From positions 107,046,635 to 107,110,634 of the forward strand of contig CM054180.1 in NCBI GenBank assembly GCA_028829895.1: a stretch of DNA of 64,000 bases, given 5' to 3'. Origin of the DNA: Sinotaia quadrata. Its lineage: Eukaryota; Mollusca; Gastropoda; Architaenioglossa; Viviparidae. The first letter of the stretch is position 1; every line of letters starts with the position of its first letter. The notes under the pieces are model-generated. The model made no database searches, was not told the origin of the DNA, and saw nothing but the letters and a program-made list of their open reading frames with translations. Made by a program: the position numbers and the translations under genes. Positions 52,301 to 60,600 of this stretch are shown here, in pieces.

Positions 52301-53391
52301 CGCATATCCGTCAAGTGAGAGAGACGAGTAATGTCAGCTGGAGAATTCTTAATAATACAAAGTAAGATTCTCATCACTTGTAATTACTGATGGGTGATTA
52401 ATTAATTAATTTTAATCATAACCATTAACTAAGTGGCGTTGGCGTTACACAAGTAGTAGTTTTATAACACTCACGATACTGGAAACACTCGGTATCAATC
52501 AGTAATTTTACAACACTCATGATACTGGAAATACTCGGTATCAATCAGTAGTTTTACAACACTCACGGTACTGGAAACACTCGGTATCAATCAGTAGTTT
52601 TACAACACTCACGATACTGGAAACACTCGGTATCAATCAGTAGTTTTACAACACTCATGATACTGGAAACACTCGGTATCAATCAGTAGTTTTACAACAC
52701 TCATGATACTGGAAACACTCGGTATCAATCAGTAGTTTTACAACACTCATGATACTGGAAACACTCGGTATCAATCAGTAGTTTTACAACACTCACGATA
52801 CTGGAAACACTCGATTTCAATCAATAGTTTTGCAAGAAGAATGAACCAGTCAAGAACATTAACTGTTACTATAACCACCGCATTAAGTAACCCTCCTTTC
52901 CACTCCTCCCGCTCCTTATACAATTGTTTCACTCCCCAAAGTCAGAAATATCTGTCTGTTTTTACGTCACATTTCTGCCAGAGCACAGTCTCACTTTGAG
53001 AACTCTAAGAAATTCTTTCTGGCATCACTGCAGAAATTGATCCCGCATGTTACTGCAATCTTTATGGGTTTTTTTTGTTTTTTTTACTTTGTAAATCCGC
53101 GTATTGAAACTGAACTGAAGATTACAAAAATTATTAAGTTTATTGTTTGACAGGAAGAGGTTCCAGTGTTGGAGCCAATCGTTTCAAAGTCTGGCCTGGA
53201 AAGATGGTCTGATAAAATTATATTTGTTTCGTTGTTAGTGTATGTTTGCTTTGCTGTTTTCTTTTCTTTGGGGTGTTGCGTTTATACAATTAACAAATTG
53301 TATATTTATGAAAATACTTGAAAATTATAAATCTTAAGATTCATATATTATGTCCTTTTCACCAGCAGATGAAGACTCGACTTGTATGGTG

Positions 53392-53424
<33 letters not shown>

Positions 53425-53639
53425 TTTAATGTCTTTTAAAGGTGATGACCTGTGTGTTTGCAAGTGCGACAGTTACTCCTAGAATCACTGTGAAGTGTCA
53501 ATTGAGATATAAAGATATTTACCGCACTTGTCACTCTAGTGATCGGTTCGACGTCACTTCTGTCCATTGATACATCAACGTCACTACAGGAAGTCAAGCG
53601 TGACGCGGTGAACACGACCAGTGTGAACAGCAGAGCCAT
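33661..53639 (-). CDS. GRL101-like LDLa/LRR G-protein-coupled receptor (gene A, whole gene, 5 exons)
   Basis: Exons on the minus strand are 53639-53523, 48549-48033, 43006-42313, 40300-39757 and 35763-33661; together 3975 bp encode 1324 residues, with every GT-AG junction in phase. Approximate order: signal peptide (1-18); CUB-like domain (60-211); second CUB domain (212-316); LDLa-like module (327-361); C-type lectin domain (367-498); Cys-rich/LDLa modules (540-648); two more LDLa modules (695-771); Cys-rich N-cap; six leucine-rich repeats (820-964); C-cap (974-1000); seven transmembrane helices (1004-1285); short basic cytoplasmic tail. The LDLa-LRR-7TM core is that of Lymnaea GRL101 and type C LGR receptors (relaxin-receptor-like). 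A cell-surface receptor with a large ligand-binding ectodomain is inferred; the ligand is unknown. TM3 has DQV instead of DRY, and TM7 has TT where NP of NPxxY is expected. Confidence 0.88.
36242..36466. repeat. 75-bp tandem repeat, three copies
   Basis: Copies start at 36242, 36317 and 36392 with CCACAGTTACGGTTGAGGAC and contain GACACTTCACTGACAG. Copies 1 and 2 are almost identical; copy 3 is slightly diverged. Confidence 0.92.
37172..37342. repeat. Two (GT)n microsatellites
   Basis: Long GT runs at about 37172-37209 and 37297-37342, separated by about 90 bp of ordinary sequence. Confidence 0.95.
37676..37861. other. G+C-rich patch of unknown origin
   Basis: Stands out from the AT-rich intron around it, with segments such as GCAACCCGAGACCCGGCAGA. 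The minus strand is open for 61 codons but has no recognisable domain. It could be a SINE-like insertion; no clear tRNA-type A or B box or poly-A tail was found. Confidence 0.3.
38180..38560. repeat. ~60-bp AT-rich minisatellite
   Basis: Six to seven diverged copies of a unit with AGGAAATAGGTTA, CAAGGTAACCTACTATAATA and CACAATATTTAC. Confidence 0.75.
38640..39500. repeat. ~38-bp AT-rich minisatellite
   Basis: More than 20 diverged copies of TATGTTAATTTATAGATCAA followed by ACATGTAAAG, covering about 850 bp of gene A intron 4. Confidence 0.85.
39757..40300 (-). CDS. Gene A exon 4: end of C-type lectin domain and LDLa modules
   Basis: Acceptor TTTGTGAAAG supplies the G that completes a split Met codon. 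The lectin domain continues with YSISWQWADNSIAYL and probably ends near FLCEK. A Cys-rich module (CPAGHVTQKFFLCDEKCLCF) and an LDLa module follow (LPPSFSC, VCDHRPDCSDSSDENFC), then the first half of the next LDLa (CGGRQ). Donor CAG|GTAAAC in phase 0. The matching exon of gene B is at 60429-60966. Confidence 0.9.
40515..40745. repeat. ~64-bp repeat
   Basis: Four copies of a unit containing AGCCAGAGGATCAATT and AAATCACATTGGAC, moderately diverged. Confidence 0.8.
41500..41985. repeat. Minisatellite with two unit types (about 55 and 40 bp)
   Basis: All units share TAAGCACATT and end in a variant of GTGATTATAGTATAATA or GAGTAATTACAGTAGTATAG. The right-hand part is a homogeneous array of eight or so ~40-bp units (GGTGAGCTAAGCACATTTAC). 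Confidence 0.9.
42313..43006 (-). CDS. Gene A exon 3: second CUB domain, LDLa-like module, start of C-type lectin domain
   Basis: Acceptor ATTTCCAG adds GT to the G left by exon 2, making a Gly codon followed by FIELSRGKR, a typical CUB opening. CUB strands include WLRVEIPPNNSVIISVF and GFRLNFSFHE. A short LDLa-like module follows (WNCS, HFSCDMSPQCLNGEDELSCP), then the lectin start (CGVGYITVEDSCFLY, LSTWTKWKYF). The exon ends AAAAT|GTAATT; a stop lies immediately inside the intron. Gene B uses the same donor position and split Met codon. Confidence 0.9.
43195..43995. repeat. 86-bp satellite, about nine copies, two subfamilies
   Basis: Copies repeat every 86 bp (starts at 43203 and 43289) with CATATCTAGATTTATTGTTT and GAGATAAGTATTCAGGCCCA. 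The first six or so are almost identical, one with a 3-bp deletion. The last three form a second type with GGTGCTAAAGTTAAAGATAC and GAGATCAGTATTCAGG. Confidence 0.95.
44100..44345. repeat. Purine-rich tract with (GATA)-type start
   Basis: Begins with ATCTATCTATCTATCT and continues as a GA/AAAG-rich strand. Minus-strand open frames here are Phe/Ser/Leu low-complexity artefacts. Confidence 0.85.
44828..44995. repeat. 27-bp tandem repeat, six copies
   Basis: Unit GGTTGGGTCCAGACTTTCCT plus GTCCATA. As 27 is a multiple of three, frames stay open on both strands and give artificial nine-residue peptide repeats. Confidence 0.92.
46650..47803 (-). mobile_element. LTR-like interspersed element (possible solo LTR)
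   Basis: Read on the minus strand it begins GTGGAGTAAATTTACCTATC and ends near GGTGTTGTGTCACA. The start matches 49918-49970 (plus), 52010 (minus) and 62838 (minus). The body at 47210-47640 matches 61730-62190 (GTCTGAAGCAGG, ACACACCAACGTGAT, GTTCCAGAATCTT), and the end region at 46660-46960 matches 52140-52390 in inverse orientation (TTTTTCACCT, GGTAAATGTTTGTCT). The length of about 1.15 kb and lack of coding sequence suggest a solo LTR. Exact ends and target duplication were not resolved. Confidence 0.55.
48033..48549 (-). CDS. Gene A exon 2: first CUB-like domain
   Basis: Acceptor ATTCTCCTAG (phase 0) followed by ISDVSRLPYLTEQK and a CUB-like domain: KCPVYINITIS, a Cys pair (DMC...LQLC), VVEVILPTYMVMNVRMDWFF and a final ISVHFSGVLKVLQPKLEITY. 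The exon ends CACG|GTAAGA, leaving one base that joins exon 3 to form Gly. The CUB assignment rests on strand pattern and position before a clearer CUB domain. Confidence 0.8.
48910..49917. repeat. 44-46 bp satellite array, left block
   Basis: Tandem units with ACACTCGATATCAGTCAGTA and GTTTTACAATTGATGATG. Units are regular to about 49260, then decay toward 49917 while keeping GGAAACA, ATCAATCAGTAG and TTTTACAGCACTCATGAT. The same family resumes at 52452. Confidence 0.9.
50644..50766 (+). pseudogene. Retrotransposon integrase C-terminal (GPY/F) remnant
   Basis: The frame reads LDVSWQGPYGVDEKLSGYNF and ends with HANLMKVYK before a TAA. WQGPY.V and H.N.MK.Y are hallmarks of the GPY/F module at the end of Ty3/gypsy integrases. 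The catalytic core is absent. Confidence 0.7.
50930..51190 (+). pseudogene. Retrotransposon reverse transcriptase N-terminal fragment
   Basis: The frame contains VFTDKR, EIDSMLLLGMIEKAEF, SSPIVLVKKDGK and VDYRQLNKL, the fingers region of Ty3/gypsy reverse transcriptase. It breaks off after RQLNKL at about 51180, before the catalytic YVDD-type motif. A frameshift and stops separate it from the upstream linker. Not functional. Confidence 0.8.
51230..51970 (-). pseudogene. Retrotransposon gag-like remnant
   Basis: On the minus strand an ATG near 51957 opens a Glu/Lys-rich coiled-coil-like stretch (MGYSEDEIKEHVKEYVEMIK). With frameshifts, gag-type motifs follow, such as DYVLNFEQCAVRLGLP and DTYRQRFHHFKREETDT. 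The order and spacing resemble gypsy gag. It lies opposite in strand to the adjoining reverse transcriptase fragment, so the element is rearranged. Confidence 0.6.
52452..52835. repeat. 46-bp satellite array, right block
   Basis: Eight nearly identical copies of GATACTGGAAACACTCGGTA followed by TCAATCAGTAGTTTTACA and ACACTCAT. Clearly the same family as 48910-49917, but much more homogeneous. Confidence 0.93.
53392..53422. repeat. (GT)n microsatellite
   Basis: About 15 GT dinucleotides within gene A intron 1, roughly 100 bp before exon 1 in plus coordinates. Confidence 0.95.
53523..53639 (-). CDS. Gene A exon 1: signal peptide
   Basis: 39 codons from ATG in the context CAACAAAGATGG. MALLFTLVVFTASRLTSCSD is a typical signal peptide with probable cleavage near Ser-Cys-Ser, then a short acidic stretch to VTSA. 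Donor GCG|GTAAAT in phase 0 fits the phase 0 acceptor of exon 2. The open frame extends further upstream, but this ATG gives the signal peptide at the N-terminus and sits below a TATA box. Confidence 0.8.
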
Positions 53640-53706
53640 ATCTTTGTTGTTATTTTCCGCACACACAGACACAATTTCCACACTTGGAATGACAGAAAAT
53701 AGCCAG

Positions 53707-53714
53707 TATTTATA
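53707..53714 (-). promoter_or_regulatory. TATA box of gene A
   Basis: TATAAATA on the minus strand, 68 bp upstream of the start codon. Transcription would begin near 53680 and give a short 5' UTR of about 40 nt. Confidence 0.5.
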
Positions 53715-55844
53715 ATTGATGAATTTACTTTGCATGTGAGTATTTGAGGTATTACTCACTCAATTAACTTACTTATTGCTAACTCACGATGTCGTTTAAT
53801 AGCAGTCATCATTTATCTTCTAACTTACCATACGTACGGGCTTACCTGCAAAATCAACTTATTTCATTAAATTGCTTACTTATTCAAACATTTTTATTTA
53901 AGTTATTAACTTAAAACATTTACGTCCTATTCCTTAACTTAACATGTCGTTATGGAGTTGAAGTTTGTTTATTTGCAAAAAGTATTTTCACATGTCGTCA
54001 TGGAGTTGATGTTTGTTTCTTTGTAAAAGTATTTTCAAATATTCTTTCTGATGTAATCATAATTAATGCCTACTCTTATCATTGATGGGTTAATCTACAC
54101 CAGGAAAAATAAAATAACTACACATGAAAATAGTGAATGGTAATCTTTCCTACCGCACATCATTAGAAATTTACCACTACCCACATTCTGCTTGTCAGAC
54201 ACACCACAGAAGTGAACATCTTCATTACTTTGGACTTGATAAGTACTGTACAGGTAATCGTACTATATATAACAGTTTGAAAGGTGTTACACAAAACAAA
54301 TGAAATAATATTTCTTGTTTGAGGAAGAAATAAACAACTCATATGAGTGAAATCTGCCTGGTTCAGATTCAGTTTAAGGGAAAGTTTCTGTTTTTAAATC
54401 TTCGAATATTTCCTTTAAAGAAATTACATTCTGAAACTGACAATTTCGACACCTAGAGACAATTTTATCCAGTGTTTATTATATTGCTTTTCTGTTAAAA
54501 GGAATTTAATCTCCACGAAAGACGTGAAATATAAAAATAAATCCGTTGTTTCAAACATCTCGCAAACATAATATTCTTCTCTCAGCGTGAAGCCACTGTG
54601 GCTTGATCACGTGATCTCTGTGTAGTCGGTTGTACAGTGAATGGTAGTGAATGCATTGAGATTTCTGTGCGTATGATTGTGTGTCTGTGCGTCTTAAATC
54701 GCAAAATACGAACACTGTGAAATTATTTGATAGCTTGCATCGATTTTGAATATAAAACACTTTTTCGACTGTGAGGTTTGCTGTAATTTGTCTCAGTTTT
54801 CATTCCGCATTGTCATTTACTTGGTTTGGTTTCATCTTACTTTTAATGTTTAAATAATTAAACGTATCTTAAATGTGTCGTTATGGAACTGCCACAAATT
54901 ATTTATATTTATTTTAAAATTATTGTTGTTAAACAGTCGAACATTGCAAATTGAATTCAAATAATTCAGAGCTTGTAAATGCCATTAGAATACACACATC
55001 TGCCCTGATATAATGCTGCCCACTTGAGTCCAGGCTGAGCTGACCTTTAAGATAAATTAGCATAGATATTAACTCAATGGCCGTTTCTCTCTAAACGAAC
55101 TTAGAAAAATAAGATATACACCTAACACATGGTTTTGTTGTCCGCAGAACGAATGTAAAATTTCCATGTTTTCTTTGCATGTATTAAAGTATTTAAATTG
55201 TCAAATTTATAACTTTACACATTACAACAAGATTTTTTAAAAAATGCAATGAAGAACAGAGGGATTGTTTAAAAACCTCTAAAAATGCGTTCGGCTTTGT
55301 GTTTCTACTTTCGACCCCTGGCAAGCATATACTTATTACGTATACGTAAAACTGAATTCACTTTAATCGGATTGCGTTATATCGGAGTAGAAGTGTATAC
55401 ATGTAACATTTAGTTTCTGAAAAACAAATTTATTCATTATCAATGTTAAAAATTAAACGGCTTTTGTGCCTCATATATTTTTTTTTGTAGCTAGTGTTTC
55501 ATTTGCTGGATGCAGACATTTTGATCGACTTGAAAAAATAAAAATAAATTTGATAAAATGTTTAATTCCAGGCTTTCAACATGCACGTTTGTATTTCATC
55601 TCTTTTACTGAAAGTTAAATATTTAATTTCACAGAATAAATATCGTTTGTATTTCATCTCTTTTATGTTAAGTTAAATATTTAATTTCACAGAATAAATA
55701 TCGTTCGTGCTTTTTTTCTTAATTAATCATTTAAATTTACTGGAATCTAATTTAAAATATAAGTGCCGAATTATTGCTATGTTAAAAAATATTACAGACT
55801 TATTTTTAATCATTTACTTATGATTACTTGATATTTAGAGAATA

Positions 55845-56030
55845 AACGTATATGTATGTGCGTGCGTGTTTGCGTAAGTGCATATGAATGTACATTTATT
55901 ATGTGTGCATGCGTGTGTGAGTGTGAGTGGTGTGTATGTGGGTGTGTTTACTATGTATAAATATGTGTTTGTATGTATGTGTGTATATATGTGTGTGTGT
56001 GTGTACGCGTGTGTAAGTGCGTGTGCGTAT
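55845..56030. repeat. Irregular (GT)-rich tract
   Basis: Alternating TG/TA sequence with interruptions such as TATATGTGTGTGTGTG and GTACGCGTGTG, immediately left of the hairpin at 56031. Open frames over it are artefacts. Confidence 0.85.
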
Positions 56031-56122
56031 ACAATTGCTGCTTTCTGACTCAAATGCAGCGCGCGCGCGCACACACACACATATATGTGTGCACTGCATG
56101 TGAGTCAGAAAGCAGCAATTGT
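56031..56122. repeat. Long hairpin: 29-bp arms around a CG/CA/TA alternating loop
   Basis: The left arm at 56031-56059 (ACAATTGCTGCTTTCTGACT...) and the right arm at 56094-56122 are reverse complements over 29 bp with one mismatch. The 34-nt loop is strictly alternating purine-pyrimidine, CGCGCGCGCG then CACACACACA then TATATGTGTGC. Confidence 0.85.
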
Positions 56123-56489
56123 AATTATTTGATTGGCTGATGCTTTCACTAAACTGAAGTGGTAAATTGTTAAAATATAATGACAACTGTCTTATGTCAT
56201 TGTATATTAACCGATATTCTCTATTATATTTCTTTTGTAGAATTCAGAGACCAGATTAGTAAAGTTTGAATTTGTTGAAGTTATAGCTGTAGTTAATTCT
56301 TTCATTTGTTTCGCAGACGAAACATTGCAAGAACGATGAGTATAGTAATAGTGTTTGTACAACATTTTAATTTCAAGTAATTCTATTAGAATGGCTTTAA
56401 GTATACAAAATGCTTTCATTTCAAATAGTTCTATTAGCAAAGCTTTAAAGTATACAAAGTGTTTTCATTGTTATCTTCTGCAATTTGAG

Positions 56490-56730
56490 GAGAAAGAGAA
56501 TGATATGTATTCTTATGATTGATAGGGAATGATATGTATTCTTATGATTGATAGAGAATGATATGTATTCTTATGATTGATAGAGAATTATATGTATTCT
56601 TATGATTGATAGAGAATGATATGTATTCTTATGATTGATAGAGAATGATATGTATTCTTATGATTGATAGAGAATGATATGTATTCTTATGATTGATAGA
56701 GAATGATATGTATTCTTATGATTGATTATT
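56490..56730. repeat. 29-bp tandem repeat, about eight copies
   Basis: Unit GATAGAGAATGATATGTATT plus CTTATGATT, nearly perfect copies. Confidence 0.93.
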
Positions 56731-56764
56731 GAGTTCAGAGAATCATCTGAGCTTAGTACTCATT

Positions 56765-56965
56765 ATTTCTTATTAGTCTATTGGAGACGCTATTATTTCG
56801 AACAAGGCTTAATGAAATGTCAATAATTCTTATTAGGTTATAGAAGAAATCATTAGTCTTTATTAGTCTATTGGAGACGTCATTAGTTAGTATTGGTCTA
56901 TAGGGGACGTCATTGGTTTGTGTTAGTTTATAGGAGACGTCATTATATCTTATTATTCTATACAT
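56765..56965. repeat. ~36-bp minisatellite
   Basis: Five diverged copies of a unit like TAGTCTATTGGAGACGTCAT followed by TAGTCTTTAT. Confidence 0.75.
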
Positions 56966-56976
56966 CTCTCTCTCAT

Positions 56977-56980
<4 letters not shown>

Positions 56981-57032
<52 letters not shown>

Positions 57033-57036
57033 ACAC
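56981..57036. repeat. (AC)n microsatellite
   Basis: Around 27 AC dinucleotides, about 170 bp upstream of the first recognised gene B exon. Confidence 0.95.
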
Positions 57037-57206
57037 TGTACAAAGGCGATAATGATACATCTCTCTTTATCACAGACTGTACAAAGGCGATAATGATACA
57101 AATGACATTTTCTTTACAAGTAATAGACGTAAATAATATCCGTCATATAATGCTAAAACTAAAATAGTTTGTGTATTAACACATACATGATCAAATCGAA
57201 TCACAG

Positions 57207-57625
57207 GTTATTTTGATGTTTTCGTTTCACACCACGTCAGCACTGCCAGGGAAGACTCCCGAGGGAAGGTGGAACTGTTCTTTGCCGATCTGGGATGATG
57301 TTAAACAACACCTGTCTTGTAACCTGATTGAGGAATGCATAAATGGCGAGGATGAACAAAACTGTCCTCTGCTGACCGGCACGTGTGAGCCTGGTTATTT
57401 CGAAGCAGGAGGAAGCTGTTTTAAGTTCATTCCGACCAATCAAAAGATGTCGTGGGAAACCGCTGAAGACATTTGCCATCAGAGAGGAAGCCGACTGCCG
57501 TCGCTTAGCACCTGGGAAAAATATACAGAAGTCTTTAAAGTATTGTCCACACACTTGCCTACGCGTTTTCAAGGTCATAGTGTCTTTATGGGACTCAGAG
57601 CTATTGCGTCATTGAAAGGAGCAAT
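57207..57625 (+). CDS. Gene B: LDLa-like module and C-type lectin start
   Basis: Acceptor GAATCACAG is followed by VILMFSFH, corresponding to the last CUB strand of gene A (LNFSFHE), then WNCS, LSCNLIEECINGEDEQNCP and the lectin start CEPGYFEAGGSCFKF, LPSLSTWEKY. The donor GCAAT|GTAATG leaves AT of a Met codon, as in gene A. The upstream border is uncertain, because gene A has no intron here; a stop codon in frame just upstream excludes a longer exon. Confidence 0.8.
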
Positions 57626-60600
57626 GTAATGTTATTTTATATTTTGTTCGTACAAGGATATTAATATATTTATATATATATATATATATATAACACGCAG
57701 GCGAGTACTTACACTGTACCAGATATGATTACTTTACTGCCAAGGTATACTTTCTCACACACCTATTTGCAATTGTCCAGCCCTAACGCCCCTGTGCTCT
57801 TGAGATCACGTGGTCCATTTTCCGGTTACACGAAAGACACACAACCATGAGACCACACGGTCGTATAGTGTACAGCACGCAGCAAATTAGGAAAGTAGCA
57901 ACATGAAACTGAAGTTAAAAACACAAATAAAATAGCAACATTAAACTGAAGTTATAAACACAAATAAAATAACAACATTAAACTGAAGTTAAAAACACAA
58001 ATAAAATAACAACATTAAACTGAAGTTAAAAACACAAATAAAATAGCAACATTAAACTGAAGTTATAAACACAAATAAAATAACAACATAAAACTGAAGT
58101 TAAAAACACAAATAAAATAGCAAGTAAGTCAGGACGAAAACAGTCAGACGTAAGTATCAGTGGCTGTGACGTGCACACAGACAGAAGACAGGAAACCATA
58201 TATATGTATTCAAAATGTTTTTCTACTTTAACACTGCATGCAAATGTGGAAACACACATATATCACCGTTTCTTGGCATATAAGTGATGAATGATATATT
58301 TGTTTATTAACACAACAAACGTTAGTTTATTTATCATATCATAGAAAAACAAAATATACAGAATAGAAAAGATAGCAAAGAAATTATCAAAGACAATTAC
58401 ACAAAATAAAACATTAAATTAAATAAAACAGGAAACGAAATGTGACAGAGCGTCTTTGAGGGTAATTTATAGACTGATATATTGGTCTGACTCAATAGTG
58501 TGATATTAATCTAATGACACAATTTTATATTAATCTTCTTCTTCTTCTTTACGATCACTTCTTTTCCCCACAGGAATTGCGTGGAAACTTTTCATCTTCT
58601 TGATGTTCTCAGTTTTCTGGAGAGTTCCTTTGGGGCCTTCCTCCTTACTTATATTAATCTGACGTAACAGTATGATATTAGTTGTGATATTATTCTGACG
58701 TATCTATGTTATATTTAGTGTGAAATGACAATATTATATTAGTGTGATATACCGGAGTGACAGTTTGATGCTTTTGTCCTGACGTAAGGAATGAGATAAT
58801 AATCTGACACACAAATGTTATATTAGTCTGCAATAACAACGGGATGAGTCTGACACACAAAAGTTATATTAGTCTGCAATAACAACGGGATGAGTATGAT
58901 ATAACATGTAGGTAATGAATAACTAATAATTATAATTCAGCAGCCAAAATTTCTCTAAAACATTGAAAAATATAAATAATAAAAACAAATTCATCGTCTT
59001 TATTTGTGACATTTTAAGTGACCACATCATAACAGATTCAAAGATTCTTATACTTTATTTGACTCAAGTGTTTTTCAACACTATAACAAAAGGATACATT
59101 AATTACTAAACAAGCGTGATACACTTTCTTTAATAAAACGACTTTCTGATTGGCTTACTTCTTTGCACAAACGCATAAATCGAAAAAGCAGTTAGTACGG
59201 GTGGGCGAGTTTGGTTATTCATACATAGAAACCTTAAGTGCACTGTGACCCGTCATAACTCGCAATGCACTCAAGATGTATACATTAATGAGTTTACAGT
59301 AACTATTTCAACTTTTCACTACAATGCAACTTTACTCATGGTGCACACCAAATCTGGATCTATGAATCTATAAAGACAAGTAACGCTGCCTTCACACTAT
59401 GCAAGTTATTTTACATTGTCAATTTATGACGTCATTAAATCTAATAATCGTCAAGGACATGAACAAATTTATTTAAAAAACACTCTCGCAAAACCAAGAT
59501 TAACGAAGTTATTAAATAACGTCAATAAAATTACACATTCATTAATGTCGAAATGTTTAAAGTCGCTAAACTCTTATATTATGCTGTAATACTTGAGAAC
59601 CGTGATGATAAATGCCCTTGAAATCGTAGATCGACACGGTAATTTACCATCGTCAAATGAAATTTTATTTTAGTAACATTTCAAAATTGTCATTGCCATT
59701 ATAACACAATTTTAATGCATAATACACTATACATTAATCAAATGACACCACAAATTTGACCACTGTACTGAAAAGTTTACATTGTTCACTACACTTCTCA
59801 CATGTAACACTTTAAGTCATGGTGTTACATTGACCAAAAACATTAGTGTTATCAGTGCTTTAACTCAAATTTTATATAGACCCAAATTATCAGTTATCAG
59901 TGCTTTAACTCAAATTTTATATAGACCAAAATCATCACTGTTATGTGCTTTAACTAAAATTATCAGTTATCAGTATTTTAACTCAAATTTTATATAGACC
60001 AAATTATCAGTTATCAGTGCTTTAACTCAAATTTTATATAGACCAAAACTCTCAGTTATCAATCAGTGCTTTAAATCAAATTTTATATAGACCAAAACTC
60101 TCAGTTATCAGTGCTTTAAATCAAATTTTATATAGACCAAAATCATCACTATAGCAACACAATGTTCTTCGTTGTTTGCCTCTCTGTCACTCTGCTATCT
60201 TGCAGAAACTTGAAAAGTTCTAGAACTCAGCAGACAGGGGAAGTAAAAAAAGCTGTGCTTCATACTATGCGGATCGAAAACAACAAAATGTAATAACTGA
60301 ACATGTCCCCTATTACTGTTGATGATTGAGGATATGAATAAGTAAACAATGACAAAAGCCTCGTGGACATTTTAATTTCACGCACCTTCTTGAATGTTAT
60401 TCTATTGTTGCTGTTTTTTTTCGTTCAGGTATCGATGGATGACTGAGTGGGCTGACGAAACTGTGGCTTACACTGTTTCCTATGACTTGCCAAATACGTT
60501 ACTGAAGGAAGCGTTGTTTGTGTCATCTACTAAAGGCAAAATCAATGCTTTCAGATTTATTGCAGAAGAAAATTTGAAACTTCTTTGTGAGAGCAAAATA

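Larger units (their letters stand above)
49918..52451 (+). mobile_element. Rearranged Ty3/gypsy LTR retrotransposon inserted in a satellite
   Basis: The left end (GGTGGAGTAAATTTGCCTTT) matches the start of the LTR-like elements at 47803 and 62838. LTR-like sequence with an AATAAA at about 50338-50343 follows. Plus-strand remnants of integrase C-terminus (50644-50766), linker and reverse transcriptase N-terminus (to about 51180) come next. From about 51230 to 51970 the coding sense switches to minus, with a gag-like fragment. 52140-52450 matches the far end of the LTR family (AACTAAGTGGCGTTGGCG). Flanking DNA on both sides is the same satellite. No intact gene remains. Confidence 0.65.
48550..53522. 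other. Gene A intron 1
   Basis: Almost 5 kb, consisting largely of a satellite array split by a rearranged LTR retrotransposon (49918-52451), then a (GT)n tract at 53392-53422. Confidence 0.7.
53715..57206. other. Region between the divergent receptor genes
   Basis: Searched for signal-peptide and CUB exons of gene B on the plus strand; none was recognised. It contains AT-rich DNA, a 58-bp duplication at about 55585-55702 (TTTGTATTTCATCTCTTTTA), a GT-rich stretch, a long hairpin, a 29-bp minisatellite and an (AC)n tract. Confidence 0.55.
57626..60428. other. Gene B intron after the lectin-start exon
   Basis: Contains a (TA)n tract near 57662-57692, a 37-bp repeat (57895-58130), a duplication at 58790-58900 and a repeat at 59850-60150. 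No additional exon was recognised. Confidence 0.6.

Noticed and set aside
55835..56186. Minus-strand open frames rich in His and Thr
   Set aside because: They are translations of alternating GT/CA sequence and the adjacent hairpin.
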